Shown: piece by piece, positions 11,927-22,110 of the stretch
Layout of the letters: each line of letters starts with the position of its first letter
Numbering within the stretch: position 1 is the first letter of the stretch
From: Casuarius casuarius
Lineage: Eukaryota; Chordata; Aves; Casuariiformes; Casuariidae
DNA length: 64,000 bases
Assembly: GCA_003342895.1 (NCBI GenBank)
Contig: PTFA01000086.1
Span: forward strand, 1,737,804-1,801,803
Direction of reading: 5' to 3'
The notes under the pieces: model-generated
Database searches by the model: none
Told to the model about the DNA's origin: nothing
Seen by the model: only the letters and a program-made list of their open reading frames with translations
Made by a program: the position numbers and the translations under genes

Positions 11927-12499
11927 ATAAAACTCGTAAGTGTATTTTTGACATTGATAATGTTATTTATCAACATGGCCTTATCATAAGCTATCATTTA
12001 ATAAAAAATCTTGGTACATATTTACACATACATATTTAGCTGAATTTTCACTTACATCCCTAGAGTCGCAGGTCCTGAACCCGGCCCACAGTATCTGTTT
12101 ACCGCACCTCTGATAGGAAAGGTCATGATCTAATTTCTAAGCTTTGCATCAAGGCGCAGGACCCAGAATTACTCAGGAGGAAGTGCTCGGGTTGAATAAG
12201 CTGAGGCAGGAGGTTACGCAGCCGCCTCGGCACTGCTGAGCAGTTATGGGAAGCAGCTTGGTTTTGCGCAGGACCGTCTCCTCCAGCTGGAGAGGAAAGT
12301 TGAAAACCCGGGGGGAGAGTCATGCGCGATCATGTTGTCCCTTTACTGGGTTAACTACCGTATGCGAAAACAGAGGGCTCTTCTTTAAAACAGTTAATTC
12401 AGGCAAGCCTTTTTCAATAGATAAAAGCGGTTTAAGGCCAGGTGCCAGCCATCAGGCCCTCTTCAGGAGTGTGGTCCCTTTCAGAGGGTAGGTCGCTTG

Positions 12500-13440
12500 C
12501 AAATGCGCGCTCTCACGGATGGGAAGTCACCGGCGAGCCTAGGTGGGCACTGCGTTCCTGCCGAATGACACACGGGGCACTTAGTACCAGGTTACGTTTA
12601 CAGTGTGAAATTTCGTTTTGTTTGTTTATGGACTATCTTTGACTTCAGAATTTATTCCTTCCCCCCGCTCCCCCACGGACACTGGCGGATCGCCTCCAGG
12701 ACAGTGGTGGATGGCGCTGCTTTGGCCTGGCCCAGTCGCTCGGAGAAGTGGCCGTTCTCCGCGCGGGGACCTCGGTGTAATTTTCCGCGAAGCTGCGTAA
12801 CTAGCCAGTCTTATTTAAAGCCGGGAGAGTTTAACTCTATTGACTTTACTGCTCTGCTGTGCTGTTCAGCTGTACTCGAGTGACTTCATTAAAAGGAGGG
12901 CAGTCACTTACTCGTGCAGCTGGGCTCGCGGGGTCATCTGCAGCTCCTGCTCTGCTCCTACGCAGCGAGCTGAACGCGAATCCTCCTTTAAAGCGCTCTC
13001 TGCAATTTCAGTGGAACAACAATCTTCTACTTACGCTGTCAGATTAATCTCCTGTCACTTTCTTTAGACGGTATGTTGGAAGTACCTGCGAATGCTGACA
13101 CACTTCATAGGGGACAGATCACGTCTCCGAAGCCCCTGGCCGGAGCTGGTTACCTTCGCCTGGTGTTTGTGGTACAGCAACACCAAGGGGTCCCCTATGA
13201 ATCCCCCAGAGAAGCAGCACTGTGTACATGTACTTTCCAAAGGGTTTAGTCTCAAAATATATGTGACAGCGAATGGAGTACGAGGAAGCACAACGCAGCG
13301 GTGGGAATGAGGGGCCTGGTGCTCCTGCGCCCCTGGGCAGGGCGGGCTGCTGCCTCGCCGGGGAGACGGCGTTGCGGGACCGTGCAGGAGGACCGTGCAG
13401 GACGCTGCGCAGTGTCGTGGCTGGCGTGCACGCACGCATG
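12500..13440. other. CpG-rich islets 4a/4b
   Basis: Two GC-rich cores (about 12.5-12.98 and 13.3-13.44 kb) are separated by a less CpG-rich bridge. Many frames of 60-126 codons overlap on both strands, the signature of composition and not of coding. No domain is recognised. Confidence 0.45.
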
Positions 13441-14218
13441 TGTGTTTTTAATCTGGGAAGTGCCCTTCATACATTAATATTTATAAAGCGATTAGGTACT
13501 AATAGTGCCATTGGACAGGCACGGCACCTGAGCCAAGCAGCAGCGTGCCCGTATCCGACACCAAACTTTTGCACGTGCATATGCAAAGCTGTGCGAGTGC
13601 TCTCCAGGCACAAGCGTCTGTGCAAACTCTCTTTTAAGCAATTTATTTTCTGAGGAGAGCTAATGAACCTCGGTTTCCTTTGCACTTGTGGTACCTACTC
13701 TTACATCCTTCTGTGCTACCACCCTGATGTTAGGCACTATGCCCATTCCCACTCGGCAGGAAACTCCAGGCCTCCCCCCATCCGACGGCAATACTCCTCC
13801 TCTCTCGGATCTGTCCTCCCTGGCCTGCTGGTGCCCTGACTACAGGCTGCAGCAGGGACGTGCTGCCCCTCACCTGCCTGGCGAACACTGCTGGGATTTT
13901 CCCAGCCTTTCCCTTCATTTGGGCACGCTCTCTCCTCTGCTAAGTCAGCCAGTTTCGTAGAAACAAGGCTCAGTCGTCACTGAAATTGCAGCAGCTCTGC
14001 TGAAAGCGCTCTCTGACGTTCGCGCTAAGGGGAAGGGGATGCTCCAGAGCCGAGCTGCGCAGGCAGCCCTCCTCGGGTGGAGGGACTCCGCGCCCGCCGG
14101 CGTGGCGGCATTTCCGAAGCTCAGCAGTTCGGAGGCATTCGGAGGGAGGAAAGTTTAACATCTGACCATGCGTGAGGCAAGATTTTTGTAAGGCTAGGAA
14201 CACAGGGACTGGCACCTG

Positions 14219-14305
14219 TCGTTTCCTACAAATAACATATAAATGTACATATAGATGTACATACATTCACAAATATATGTATGAAAATTTATAATCATAT
14301 ATGTT
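14219..14305. repeat. AT-rich block with repeated TGTACATA motif
   Basis: Imperfect copies of TGTACATATA/GATGTACATACAT and ATATATGTATG follow each other over about 85 bases, so this is a degenerate microsatellite. Confidence 0.6.
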
Positions 14306-14568
14306 AAAATGCACAAACTTGTGCAAAAAATGCACAAAGATGAGGAAAAATATAATTCTAGGTTCCTAATGAAGCATCCAGCCCACACGTCCCGGCTTAG
14401 TGTCCATTAGCCATCCTACATACCTGAGAGCAATGTTGTTAACACGATTGTTTCATCCTACATTTGTGCTTGCAAGTGCTTTGTATGGGTTTCTTTTTTT
14501 TAGGAAATAGATAATGGCTCCGTAAACCATCGCGCTTTGCATTTTTCCTAGATTTATTCTGCGTGGGT

Positions 14569-14588
14569 TTTGTTGTTGTTGTTGCTGT
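14569..14588. repeat. (GTT)n microsatellite
   Basis: Five to six GTT trinucleotides, the last variant being GCT. On the minus strand it encodes the short poly-Gln seen in a spurious frame. Confidence 0.85.
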
Positions 14589-14924
14589 TCTGCTTTGAGA
14601 ATTAAAATGTTATATGTAATTATCTCAGACTGTTTCATGCACATTTGGGGTGGTCTGGCAACAAGTCCTGCAGAGATAAGCTTAATTTTATCTTCAAACA
14701 AATATGAAAAAAGACTAATCGTAGTGGAAAAAAGTTTAGAGTATGTGTAAGTTGGGTGTGCGCCCCAGAAGGCCTCAATTTTTATTCATTTTAGGCTTCC
14801 ATTAATTTTGCTGCAAGTTTCACAAATCTCGGCAAACGCTTTTCTCCTAATCGTTTGAAAATATAATTGCTTGTTTTGTAGGTGTTTAAACGTTACCTAG
14901 AATGCCCATAGATAAGCGGGGGGC

Positions 14925-15110
14925 ATCTATCTGCGGGATGCGGGAAGGAGCTGCTGCCATGCTGGAGCGCGGCAGCTCCTGAGGGACGGAGCGGAGCGGC
15001 AGCAGGATGATGATCTCCATGGGAACAGCCCAACAGCTGCTCTGCATGCGGCGAAATCCCCGCGCGCCCGCGCAGCCGCTGCGCCCGCGGACGGGGCACT
15101 CTCAGTCTGG
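14925..15110. other. CpG-rich islet 5
   Basis: A GC block of about 190 bases has its densest CpG at 15055-15095. Frames are open on both strands, which I treat as compositional. Confidence 0.5.
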
Positions 15111-15639
15111 TGGTTTGCCCTCCGTTCTGCACCTTCAGCTAAACTGCATAAGGGGAGAACACGCTCTCCAAAGTTACTATCCCCAAAATGTAATAGTGAA
15201 ATGCAGAATGGCAACAACGTCAAGCTAAACTAATGCTTTTTCTCAGGTTTTATTTCGTGTTTTTAAATAAAGCGGGCAAAATAATGAAAGGAGATGAAGA
15301 ATTTAGTATGGAACAGGGTCTTGTCAACATGCTCCTTCTTCCAGGTTTGGGTGACACGGGAGGTACGAACGTGCCTCCTCATGACGGGAGAATGCTGTTG
15401 GTTTGGGGGAATTTGGGGAACTCCTGAATCTGTTGTGTCTACGGGTTCGCTACAGCCGTTTCCAGCGGTCTGCGTTCCCTCCTAACAGGAGGGACATGTC
15501 AGTTGACTTCAGTACTTCTGAATCTAAAAATACAGAGATTAGAGGTAACAAAGGCACCTCAGTTAGGGTGACAATAAAAAAAATCGCAATCCAGGTTGGG
15601 CGAAGGAGCGATTCCTAAATATTAAAGCCCCCGTGGTCT
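15111..15639. other. Non-coding stretch
   Basis: Ordinary sequence. Short frames are open but carry no recognisable domain or splice context. Confidence 0.5.
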
Positions 15640-15960
15640 TATCTGGACCAGCTGCTTATAATGTCTGTGAGGAATGTGGCACATCAAGTGTGTGAACACT
15701 GCAGCTATTGTATCCTAACAGGCTGATTGAACCCGGGATAATTGGCATGTAACCTTCTCTATTAATAGTGCAGACAGATATGTGAATTAGCTGAATGCCT
15801 CAGACATATGCCATGCATTAAGCAAAGGGGCTTACAATTCTCATAACAACGTGGCTAACTATTACACCAGTAATTATTCTTTAGAACGTGATAATATTAG
15901 ATAAAAATCAATAAATAATTTGTAGCTTCGGTACAGATTAGGAATAATCAGCTGCCCTGT
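15640..15960. promoter_or_regulatory. Candidate conserved non-coding element
   Basis: A balanced, repeat-free, CpG-poor block has no open frame and many sites of enhancer type. They include the GATA-like TTATCT near 15638, TATTAATAG near 15760, ATTAGCTGAATG near 15787 and AGTAATTATTC near 15870. It reads like the interior of a vertebrate ultraconserved element, but that impression can only be confirmed by alignment. Confidence 0.25.
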
Positions 15961-16290
15961 AGCAGAGTCGCCGAAGGTTGGTTGGTAAGGAAGGTTCGGG
16001 ACTGATATTATGACACTTTGATGTTTTTAAACGGGGTCAGAGTGTGATTCTCTGCCTCTGTTTAGCTCTTGCAAGTTGGAGGAATCGATAGGCATGTGAA
16101 ACATTTAGAATAATTTCAGGACAACGGTTCTTTCTGCCGTACAAGAAGCGTACAGTCGGGGCCTTCTTTGGGGCGCCAGTGGATTATGTTCTTTTGTGAA
16201 ATAGGATGTAGAGGGGTAAGTCGGACTTTTTCCTTACTTTTGGCATATCACTGTCTTACCATTTCTGAACTGCTCATCCTTCCATTTCAG

Positions 16291-16473
16291 TTGCTCATCC
16301 AGGATGAAATGGCAGAAACCACCTTTTACTTTTTAATTAGGCTGGTTTTTGCTAGTGATACAGTGCATGACTCAACACTGAGTGATCCTGAAAGAATGCA
16401 GCATTACAACAGTTTAAAAGCAGAGAAGTATCAACTACAGGCAGAGAATATGGGAGCCCCTAGAGCGGCATAA
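16291..16473 (+). CDS. Possible 3'-terminal coding exon, product unknown
   Basis: A good acceptor (polypyrimidine 'ccttccatttcag' ending at 16290) is followed by 60 codons open to a TAA at 16471-16473. The peptide includes ASDTVHDSTLSDPERMQHY and a charged helix-like tail (SLKAEKYQLQAEN). Base composition is not GC-rich, so the open frame is slightly more notable than those in CpG islets. I recognise no family, see no internal donor and see no upstream exon in matching phase. It may be chance. Confidence 0.15.
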   Translation: MLIQDEMAETTFYFLIRLVFASDTVHDSTLSDPERMQHYNSLKAEKYQLQAENMGAPRAA

Positions 16474-18430
16474 CCTGTCTGGGAGTATGTGTTTAATGTA
16501 ACAGACTGCAGCAAACAGAATGATGCAATGGGGATACGGGCTTTTTGTTACTTGAGAACCTTTTGCAAAGGACTTTTCCCTAGGAAACCTTCTTACAAAT
16601 AAGCAGGAAATAACTGGACTTTTTAGGGCAGAAATTCGAGTTTAGATGTTCCAATAGTTGTGAAGATTATGCTATTGTTTTGCCCAAATAAATGAAGATG
16701 CATGCAGTCTCTGGTGCAAATGCTTTAGTCATTTAAATGTCATTCTTAGTAATTGCCACACTAAGTTGGAATCAAATAAACACATACAAAAAGTACTTTA
16801 AACAGCTACAAATAATACTACACAAATAGAGACTCTTTCATTTCAAAATTGTATTTACATTTGCCATATCCTACAGAGGCTGAGCTTAAGACAAGGCTTT
16901 TAGAAGATGTTACAGCATTAGGACCAGAACTCTAGGAGCTTCTTAATAAAAAGCAAGCACGTAATCTCATCTTATTCTTTGGGTACAGACGTTAATATTA
17001 CGTCCTTCATGGAGAGGCCTCAAACTGCTTTATTGCCCTTCTCTGATTCTTTCTTGCATGTGAGTTTTCCATCATCTGCTTACGAAGCCCTAACACTTTA
17101 TTCCACCTGCTGCATTTCCTTCTCTGATTACCTGGCTGCTCTCTTACGATCCTGCCCATAGCTCTTCTCCACAGGCTTTTCAGTCACAACGTAGTAATTA
17201 GACAGAGTCTCCTCTTCCAGGTTGAGAGGTGCTTCCCGCTTTTCGGCTCCCAGCTATCTCCCCCCTGCGCAATCTCAGCTGCTGATAAATGCCCCAGTTC
17301 AGGAATGCTCCTAATGCGATTTGCACCAAGCAGTGGCAAATAGATGCGATGCGCATCTCGTCTAGACAAACTGAAAGACACATCGTTGGTCTGAACTGCG
17401 GTGGTTTGATCTTGCTCACACCAGTTCCAGAGTACCTATTGGGAAACTGGATTAGCGTAAAACATTTAAAAGCTACCTTGGTAGTAGTGTACACTTGGCT
17501 GAAGAGCCAGTGTAAGAGGGGCTGAAATTTGAATTTTGAATTCAGCTCAGTTGAAATTTGAATTTTGAATTTTGCTGCTTCTCTTTCTTATTTCTTGTCT
17601 TCCCAATGGGAAAAAAAGAAAGCAAGCTCTAACAGGCAGCTGTGTCATCAGACAGTCAGAAGAGCTAGGTCTGAACCAGCACCCTAGATACGAGCTCCTA
17701 ATTTAAGGAAGAATCGGATTTGACTCGGTCTTTTCCAGCCAGCCGCTCCGCCCTTGCAGGAACCGGCCGTGGTGGAGGCCGAGCTGGGGCTGGTTTCAGT
17801 GAGCTGCTTCCCGATCCCCAGGAGGACGAGGCACATCGGCGTGGGGGAGCTCTCGCTGCCTTTGCGCTTTGCCTTCGGAGATCTTGGGACACAGGAGAAC
17901 CCAGCAAAAAGACCAGTCCAAGTTACTGCACCCTTTACTCGTGGAAACAGAGGTTGTGCCCAGTTTCTTAAGGTGACTTTAGAGGGTCTGAATCTCTGCC
18001 AGACATGTTATTGTAGCCCTAATTTAGAATTCCCATTCAATGGATTGCCATTGACTTCAAAAAGCATTTTATTCTGATTTTTTGGAAAGTCAGAACAATT
18101 TGGTATGGTCCTTCACTAGCTCTTGTGACCGTAGTAATAATTTATATAAAGATTTTTTTTCTACATAGTGGCAGATTTTTCTTGGAAAGACACATCTGAG
18201 AGGAGTTTAAATTGTGCCTGTTTGAACTCAAATAGAATTTGGCTTTGGTTTGAGATCTATTTATATTTTAATGTCTAAACTGTGCCATCTATAAAATTTA
18301 TATAAATCTGTTTTGTGGGGAACAGGTATTAGAATGTACATTCATTTCTGTCCCATCTATATTATATTAGGTCTATTTTAACTGTACATACACAAAATAT
18401 ATAACTATATAAAGCTGGGTTTATGTTTTT
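16474..18430. other. Non-coding stretch with a small GC islet
   Basis: It contains a 20-bp direct repeat at 17.52 kb and a small CpG-rich patch at about 17.74-17.88 kb with frames open in several phases. The block near 18020-18060 holds 'gccattgacttcaa', a phrase common to old sauropsid repeats. No gene is supported. Confidence 0.5.
17523..17571. repeat. Tandem direct repeat, 29-bp period
   Basis: The string TGAAATTTGAATTTTGAATT occurs exactly at 17523-17542 and again at 17552-17571, separated by 9 bases. Within each copy GAATTT/GAAATTT recurs, so this is a small nested tandem duplication. Confidence 0.85.
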
Positions 18431-18515
18431 CTTTGCAGAAGATGCAGATAGACATACACAATTCTTTAGAAGTTCTCTGGATGTATCAATTTATCAGGTT
18501 TTGTATTTTCCTCAG

Positions 18516-18636
18516 TGACAGACATGCCGCAGTCAGCAGTGAAGAAAAGACTAGTAAAAACTGGCAGATAGATGACCTTAACTGGGATCAATACAAAAAG
18601 CTTCAGGAGCTTATGAAAAAAAATGCTTTGAAGTAA
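18516..18636 (+). CDS. Probable 3'-terminal coding exon, unidentified protein
   Basis: An acceptor ('ttttgtattttcctcag', ending 18515) opens a frame that runs to TAA at 18634-18636. The first base completes a codon (phase 2), giving about 39 residues that end in WDQYKKLQELMKKNALK. The peptide is hydrophilic and looks like a real C-terminus: acidic and basic residues alternate and a short amphipathic helix lies at the end. An alternative acceptor ('tttttctttgcag', ending 18438) would extend the same frame leftwards by 26 residues. The flanks are AT-rich, so openness is not a GC effect. I do not recognise the family. No upstream exon was found, and the first AATAAA I noted downstream is about 1 kb away at 19682. 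Confidence 0.35.
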
Positions 18637-20233
18637 AATGCAAAATTGGATTTCACAAGCCATCATTATTGTTTGTCACTTTGGGGAGAGGAGAGAAAGA
18701 CATATATGATGTATTTAATGTGTTCACATAGGAACCAAACATGAATGAGTTGAGTTCAGAGCTGACTTTAAAGATCATACTGCCCATGAGCAAATTACTT
18801 CAAAGTCTCCTCACTTAAAGAAAAAAAAAAAACCAGCAATGAACTGGTTGATTTTGTGTGTCACTGATGATTGGCAGTGTCAGAAGCATAGACAGAACTG
18901 AGAAATGATACATTTTATAGCTCCAGCCTCTCCAAGATGTAGGCCTGTAACCCGTAAGTGCAGACAGGCTTTGATGGATTGTGCATGGAAAATTAGGCAC
19001 ACGTATAAGTTTCTCTAGATGGGAACTTGTGTTAGGATGCAGCATCATAAAAGATGTCTATATCACATTGCAATCCTACCAACATTAATTATTTCCAAAT
19101 TCTGTCTCANTTTTCGTTGCCTCATTCTTACTATTCTGAGATGATCAGATTTATTGACTTGACTATTAAAGGAAAGCATGCACTGTCCTTCAGGGTTTCG
19201 AGCACCTGGTAAGTGTTTACATCTAAGATGAGGGACAATTTGGGGTTTTCCACCTGTACATAGCATCCAGCAGGGCTGGGTTTGCCCTGATGGGTTAGAC
19301 GGGTGGGACTCAACAGTTTAAAATGTCTGAGGCTTTATTGGTTGCTGGGTGAGGAAGTGTTTGATTAGGGGTATTTCAAACCATTGAGCTGCTCAAGAAA
19401 AAAATTTTGGCATTTATCCGGCAAAGTAAGGAAATAGGCTTCTGTTTTGGTTCCTTAATGCCCCCCTACCCCCCCACCACCACATTTTGGTCTCCTGCTC
19501 CTGAGAAGGATAAGGTCAGGGGAACAAGAATCTGTCTTTGATTTAGAGTCTTTTGGGCATAGTTCTTCCCATTCTCTTTAAAATACTGAGCAACAATTTT
19601 CAGCTTTTCTTAATTCAGGGAACACCTAATCTTAAGGGAAAAAGGTCCAGAAGCTGGTGGTGCCAGCCCCATAAAAGTTAAAATAAACTTTAGATAAATC
19701 TCCCCCCCTCCCTTTGGTTGGCTGTCATGGATAAGGTTTATTTTCTTTCATTTTGGAACAACTTTGTCAATTAGCTTCTTTTTGATGTTTAAAAGAGCAG
19801 AAGTAGAGTGTTGCCCACATCTTGAGAAAAACAAATTTGTAATCCTGGATGCCAGGATTACTGGAACTGGTGCCACTGAAATGGCCTGGTTGGGTAATTC
19901 AGGTGGTTTATACCAGGTGGCAAGAGTTACTAACAGAGATTTGGCTCCTGCCTTTAATCCTAGTGGTGATGGTAATAAGGTGACCACTGCAATTAACCAC
20001 AATGCAGGGTAAATGTTTCTATTTGGTATTGACACAGAAAAAAGCACAAGCTTGCACAAGCTGTGGGTCTGTCTCAGTTTGGCCAGAAGGACTGAGAGAT
20101 GCTGGTGACAGAACACTGGTGCTGCATTTGTGAACTTTGTGGACTAATCAAGGAGGGGCTAGAACTTCAGCCCCAAACAGTCTTTGGTGGACATGTATTA
20201 TTTTAATGACACAGTGTCACTCACAGAATAACC
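18637..20233. other. CpG-poor non-coding stretch (possible 3' UTR, then old repeat-like sequence)
   Basis: The first kilobase would be 3' UTR if the exon ending at 18636 is real. From about 19.3 to 20.2 kb the sequence is strikingly CpG-poor and uniform, with open frames on both strands (minus 19748-20116, 122 codons; plus 19764-20012, 82 codons). This suggests an old, deaminated interspersed element, but I cannot name one. One ambiguous base lies at 19110. An AATAAA at 19682-19687 is a candidate poly(A) signal. Confidence 0.35.
19839..19861. repeat. 10-bp perfect hairpin
   Basis: GTAATCCTGG (19839-19848) and its exact reverse complement (19852-19861) flank a 3-base loop, giving a stable small stem-loop inside the CpG-poor block. 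Confidence 0.8.
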
Positions 20234-20335
20234 AGCGGCCTTGCGGTTAAGGCAGTTTCTCAGGATGGGTGAGTTGCAAGCTTTAAGCCTCTAATTTGGC
20301 TTTCTCTGGAATGGGACATTGCTCAGAATCAGACA
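20234..20335 (+). repeat. tRNA-derived SINE-like relic
   Basis: The segment starting near 20234 contains TTGCGGTTAAGGCAG, which resembles the A-box region of tRNA-headed sauropsid SINEs ('agtggttaaggcact'). A decayed B-box region and a 'ggctttctctgga' phrase follow that may correspond to the start of the CORE domain. Divergence is high and the family name is uncertain. The same head is far clearer at 60.85 kb on the opposite strand. Confidence 0.35.
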
Positions 20336-22110
20336 GGGGTCTGGACTCACATGTCAAATCAGTGTTAGGACATAAGTATAGGGTGGTATCATCTAGTTAT
20401 CTTACTGGAAGGGACCTCGTCTTTCTAATTCAGCATCAAAATCAGAAGGGAGCCCAGGAATTCTTAATAATAGCCTCTTAGAGCAGAAATCCCTGTGTTT
20501 ATGCAGATTAAGAAAGGTATTGATTTGTCATAGACCATACGGTTTCCTGTGTGTCTGACTTTTTCTTTAATTCCCCTGGGTTTGACAACATTGACTTAAT
20601 CTATTTAAGGACCTGTGATGAAGGATAAAACATCACCATCTGCTAATGCAAATATTTATGACTTACTAGAAACCATCAACTTAAGGCCGTGGGATAGAGA
20701 ACAAAATCTTTGTGTATCTTTTTACTATGGTGAAAGAAAAAATAATCCAGGGTTCTTTTAAAGCATACACAGGATTAGCCTGAGAAAGAAGATCGATGGA
20801 TAGGTAGCATCTCCTTGATTAAAATGTTTTAGTTTAGGTAATGATGCAACTTGGGGGGCAAAAAGATGTAGTGTATTTTAAAATACTGTGTTTTGGTTTA
20901 ACTGTCTGTTAGTAAGTATTGTTGAAATCTGTGCTGAGCACGCACGCAGTGGCTCACAGATGGCCACGCAATAGCTGTGCTCACCTTTCTCTCCAGGCAC
21001 CGTGAATCATGGAGCAGTTTGCGCCTTCCTCCACGCAGGCTAGGTACCGATGGCAGCGTTTTGCAGAATGACAAAAAAGTGAATCACTGGGCAGCTTGTT
21101 TTCCTCAAAGAATAAGATTCTAGACTCTTAAATTTATTATTTGGTCCGGTGCGTTGTGAAGATGGTATTTTCTCAGTCTCTGCTGGTGCTGAAGCTCTGG
21201 CTAGACAACATCTAACCCATACAGCTGCAATCATTTCAGAATACGTTCCCTCAGCTGGAATTAGCATACTGGATAAATGCATCCTTTGCTGCTTTTCAGT
21301 GGCATAGCTTAAGCCCCCCTTCACCAGCAGTTTGAGATAAGGCTCTGGCCGGTGACCTGGGCACCCCAAAGCGGGGACATGTGGCTGTTGTGCCGGGGCA
21401 GTGATCTCCGGTCCCAGCCGGCGCACGCGGAGCGGATGCTGCTCGGGTACCCGGGTGCCTCCCCATCCCGACGCGCTCCGGGGATGGGAACCGTATGCAC
21501 CGGGCAGTAACACACCGCTGGAGGCAGTGACTTCTTAAACTGCTATGGCTGTATCTGCCTTGAACATCAGCCCACAGCCTATGCCTATATTGCAGGCAAA
21601 GACATGATTGCAGGCTGTGCTGACATATCTAACCCTCATTTAAATTACCTAATTTAGGTGCTGATAACTGCAAAGCTCTGAAACACGGGCTCCAGGCGCT
21701 TGCCCAGGCTGAGCTCGCAGCGGGAGCTGCTATAGCTACGCGCTATCTGCTATCTTGATTCCTCGTTGTGTTGTATAGATAGACCAAAATATGCAGCAAG
21801 TAAAGTGCAGTTTAACATTACACTTGAGCCGAGTCAACCTAATGGCTTACCCGGCCCGGAGAGGAGCAGTCTGTTAGACTGGTCTGACCGCTACCGCGGG
21901 CTGCGGGCTGTCCCCGGTGCCGTGACGCCCGCGTCGCTCGCCCTTTCGGGCTCCTTTCACAAAGCAGCGCGCAAACCGAGCTACCTCGCTCGGCCGTCAC
22001 CCTCCCATGCGGCTTGCAGGGTCCCGGCAGAAACAGGACCACAGCAGGGCCTGTTCGGAAAGCAGGTGCTGTGGGAGGCGCTGGGAGCAGCCCACGGGAG
22101 CTGTTTGGGT
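20336..22110. other. Non-coding stretch with two GC islets
   Basis: The sequence is AT-rich to about 21.35 kb. GC/CpG-rich patches follow at about 21355-21510 and 21840-22110, where frames of 64-157 codons are open on both strands. No recognisable domain is present. Confidence 0.45.

Larger units (their letters stand above)
8576..12495. other. Non-coding stretch, about 3.9 kb
   Basis: No supported gene. The interval 10360-11440 is uniform and CpG-poor and contains a minus-strand frame (10831-11055) with a charged, helix-like segment (ERESEMNALLEQLSRELDRR); this could be a decayed mobile-element frame. Two homopurine/homopyrimidine tracts near 11.75 and 11.9 kb are listed separately. Confidence 0.5.
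13441..14920. other. Mixed non-coding stretch
   Basis: It contains a GC-richer patch (13.69-14.11 kb), an AT/TG-rich low-complexity block (14.22-14.30 kb) and a GTT microsatellite (14.57 kb). No coding exon is supported. Confidence 0.5.

Noticed and set aside
20234..20335. Functional tRNA gene
   Set aside because: Only the A-box region is tRNA-like; the B box and acceptor stem are not intact, fitting a SINE relic.
20385..20430. CR1 3' end suggested by 'tactggaagggacctcg'
   Set aside because: Only about 15 bases match; the expected following 'gaggtcatctagtcca' type sequence is missing.
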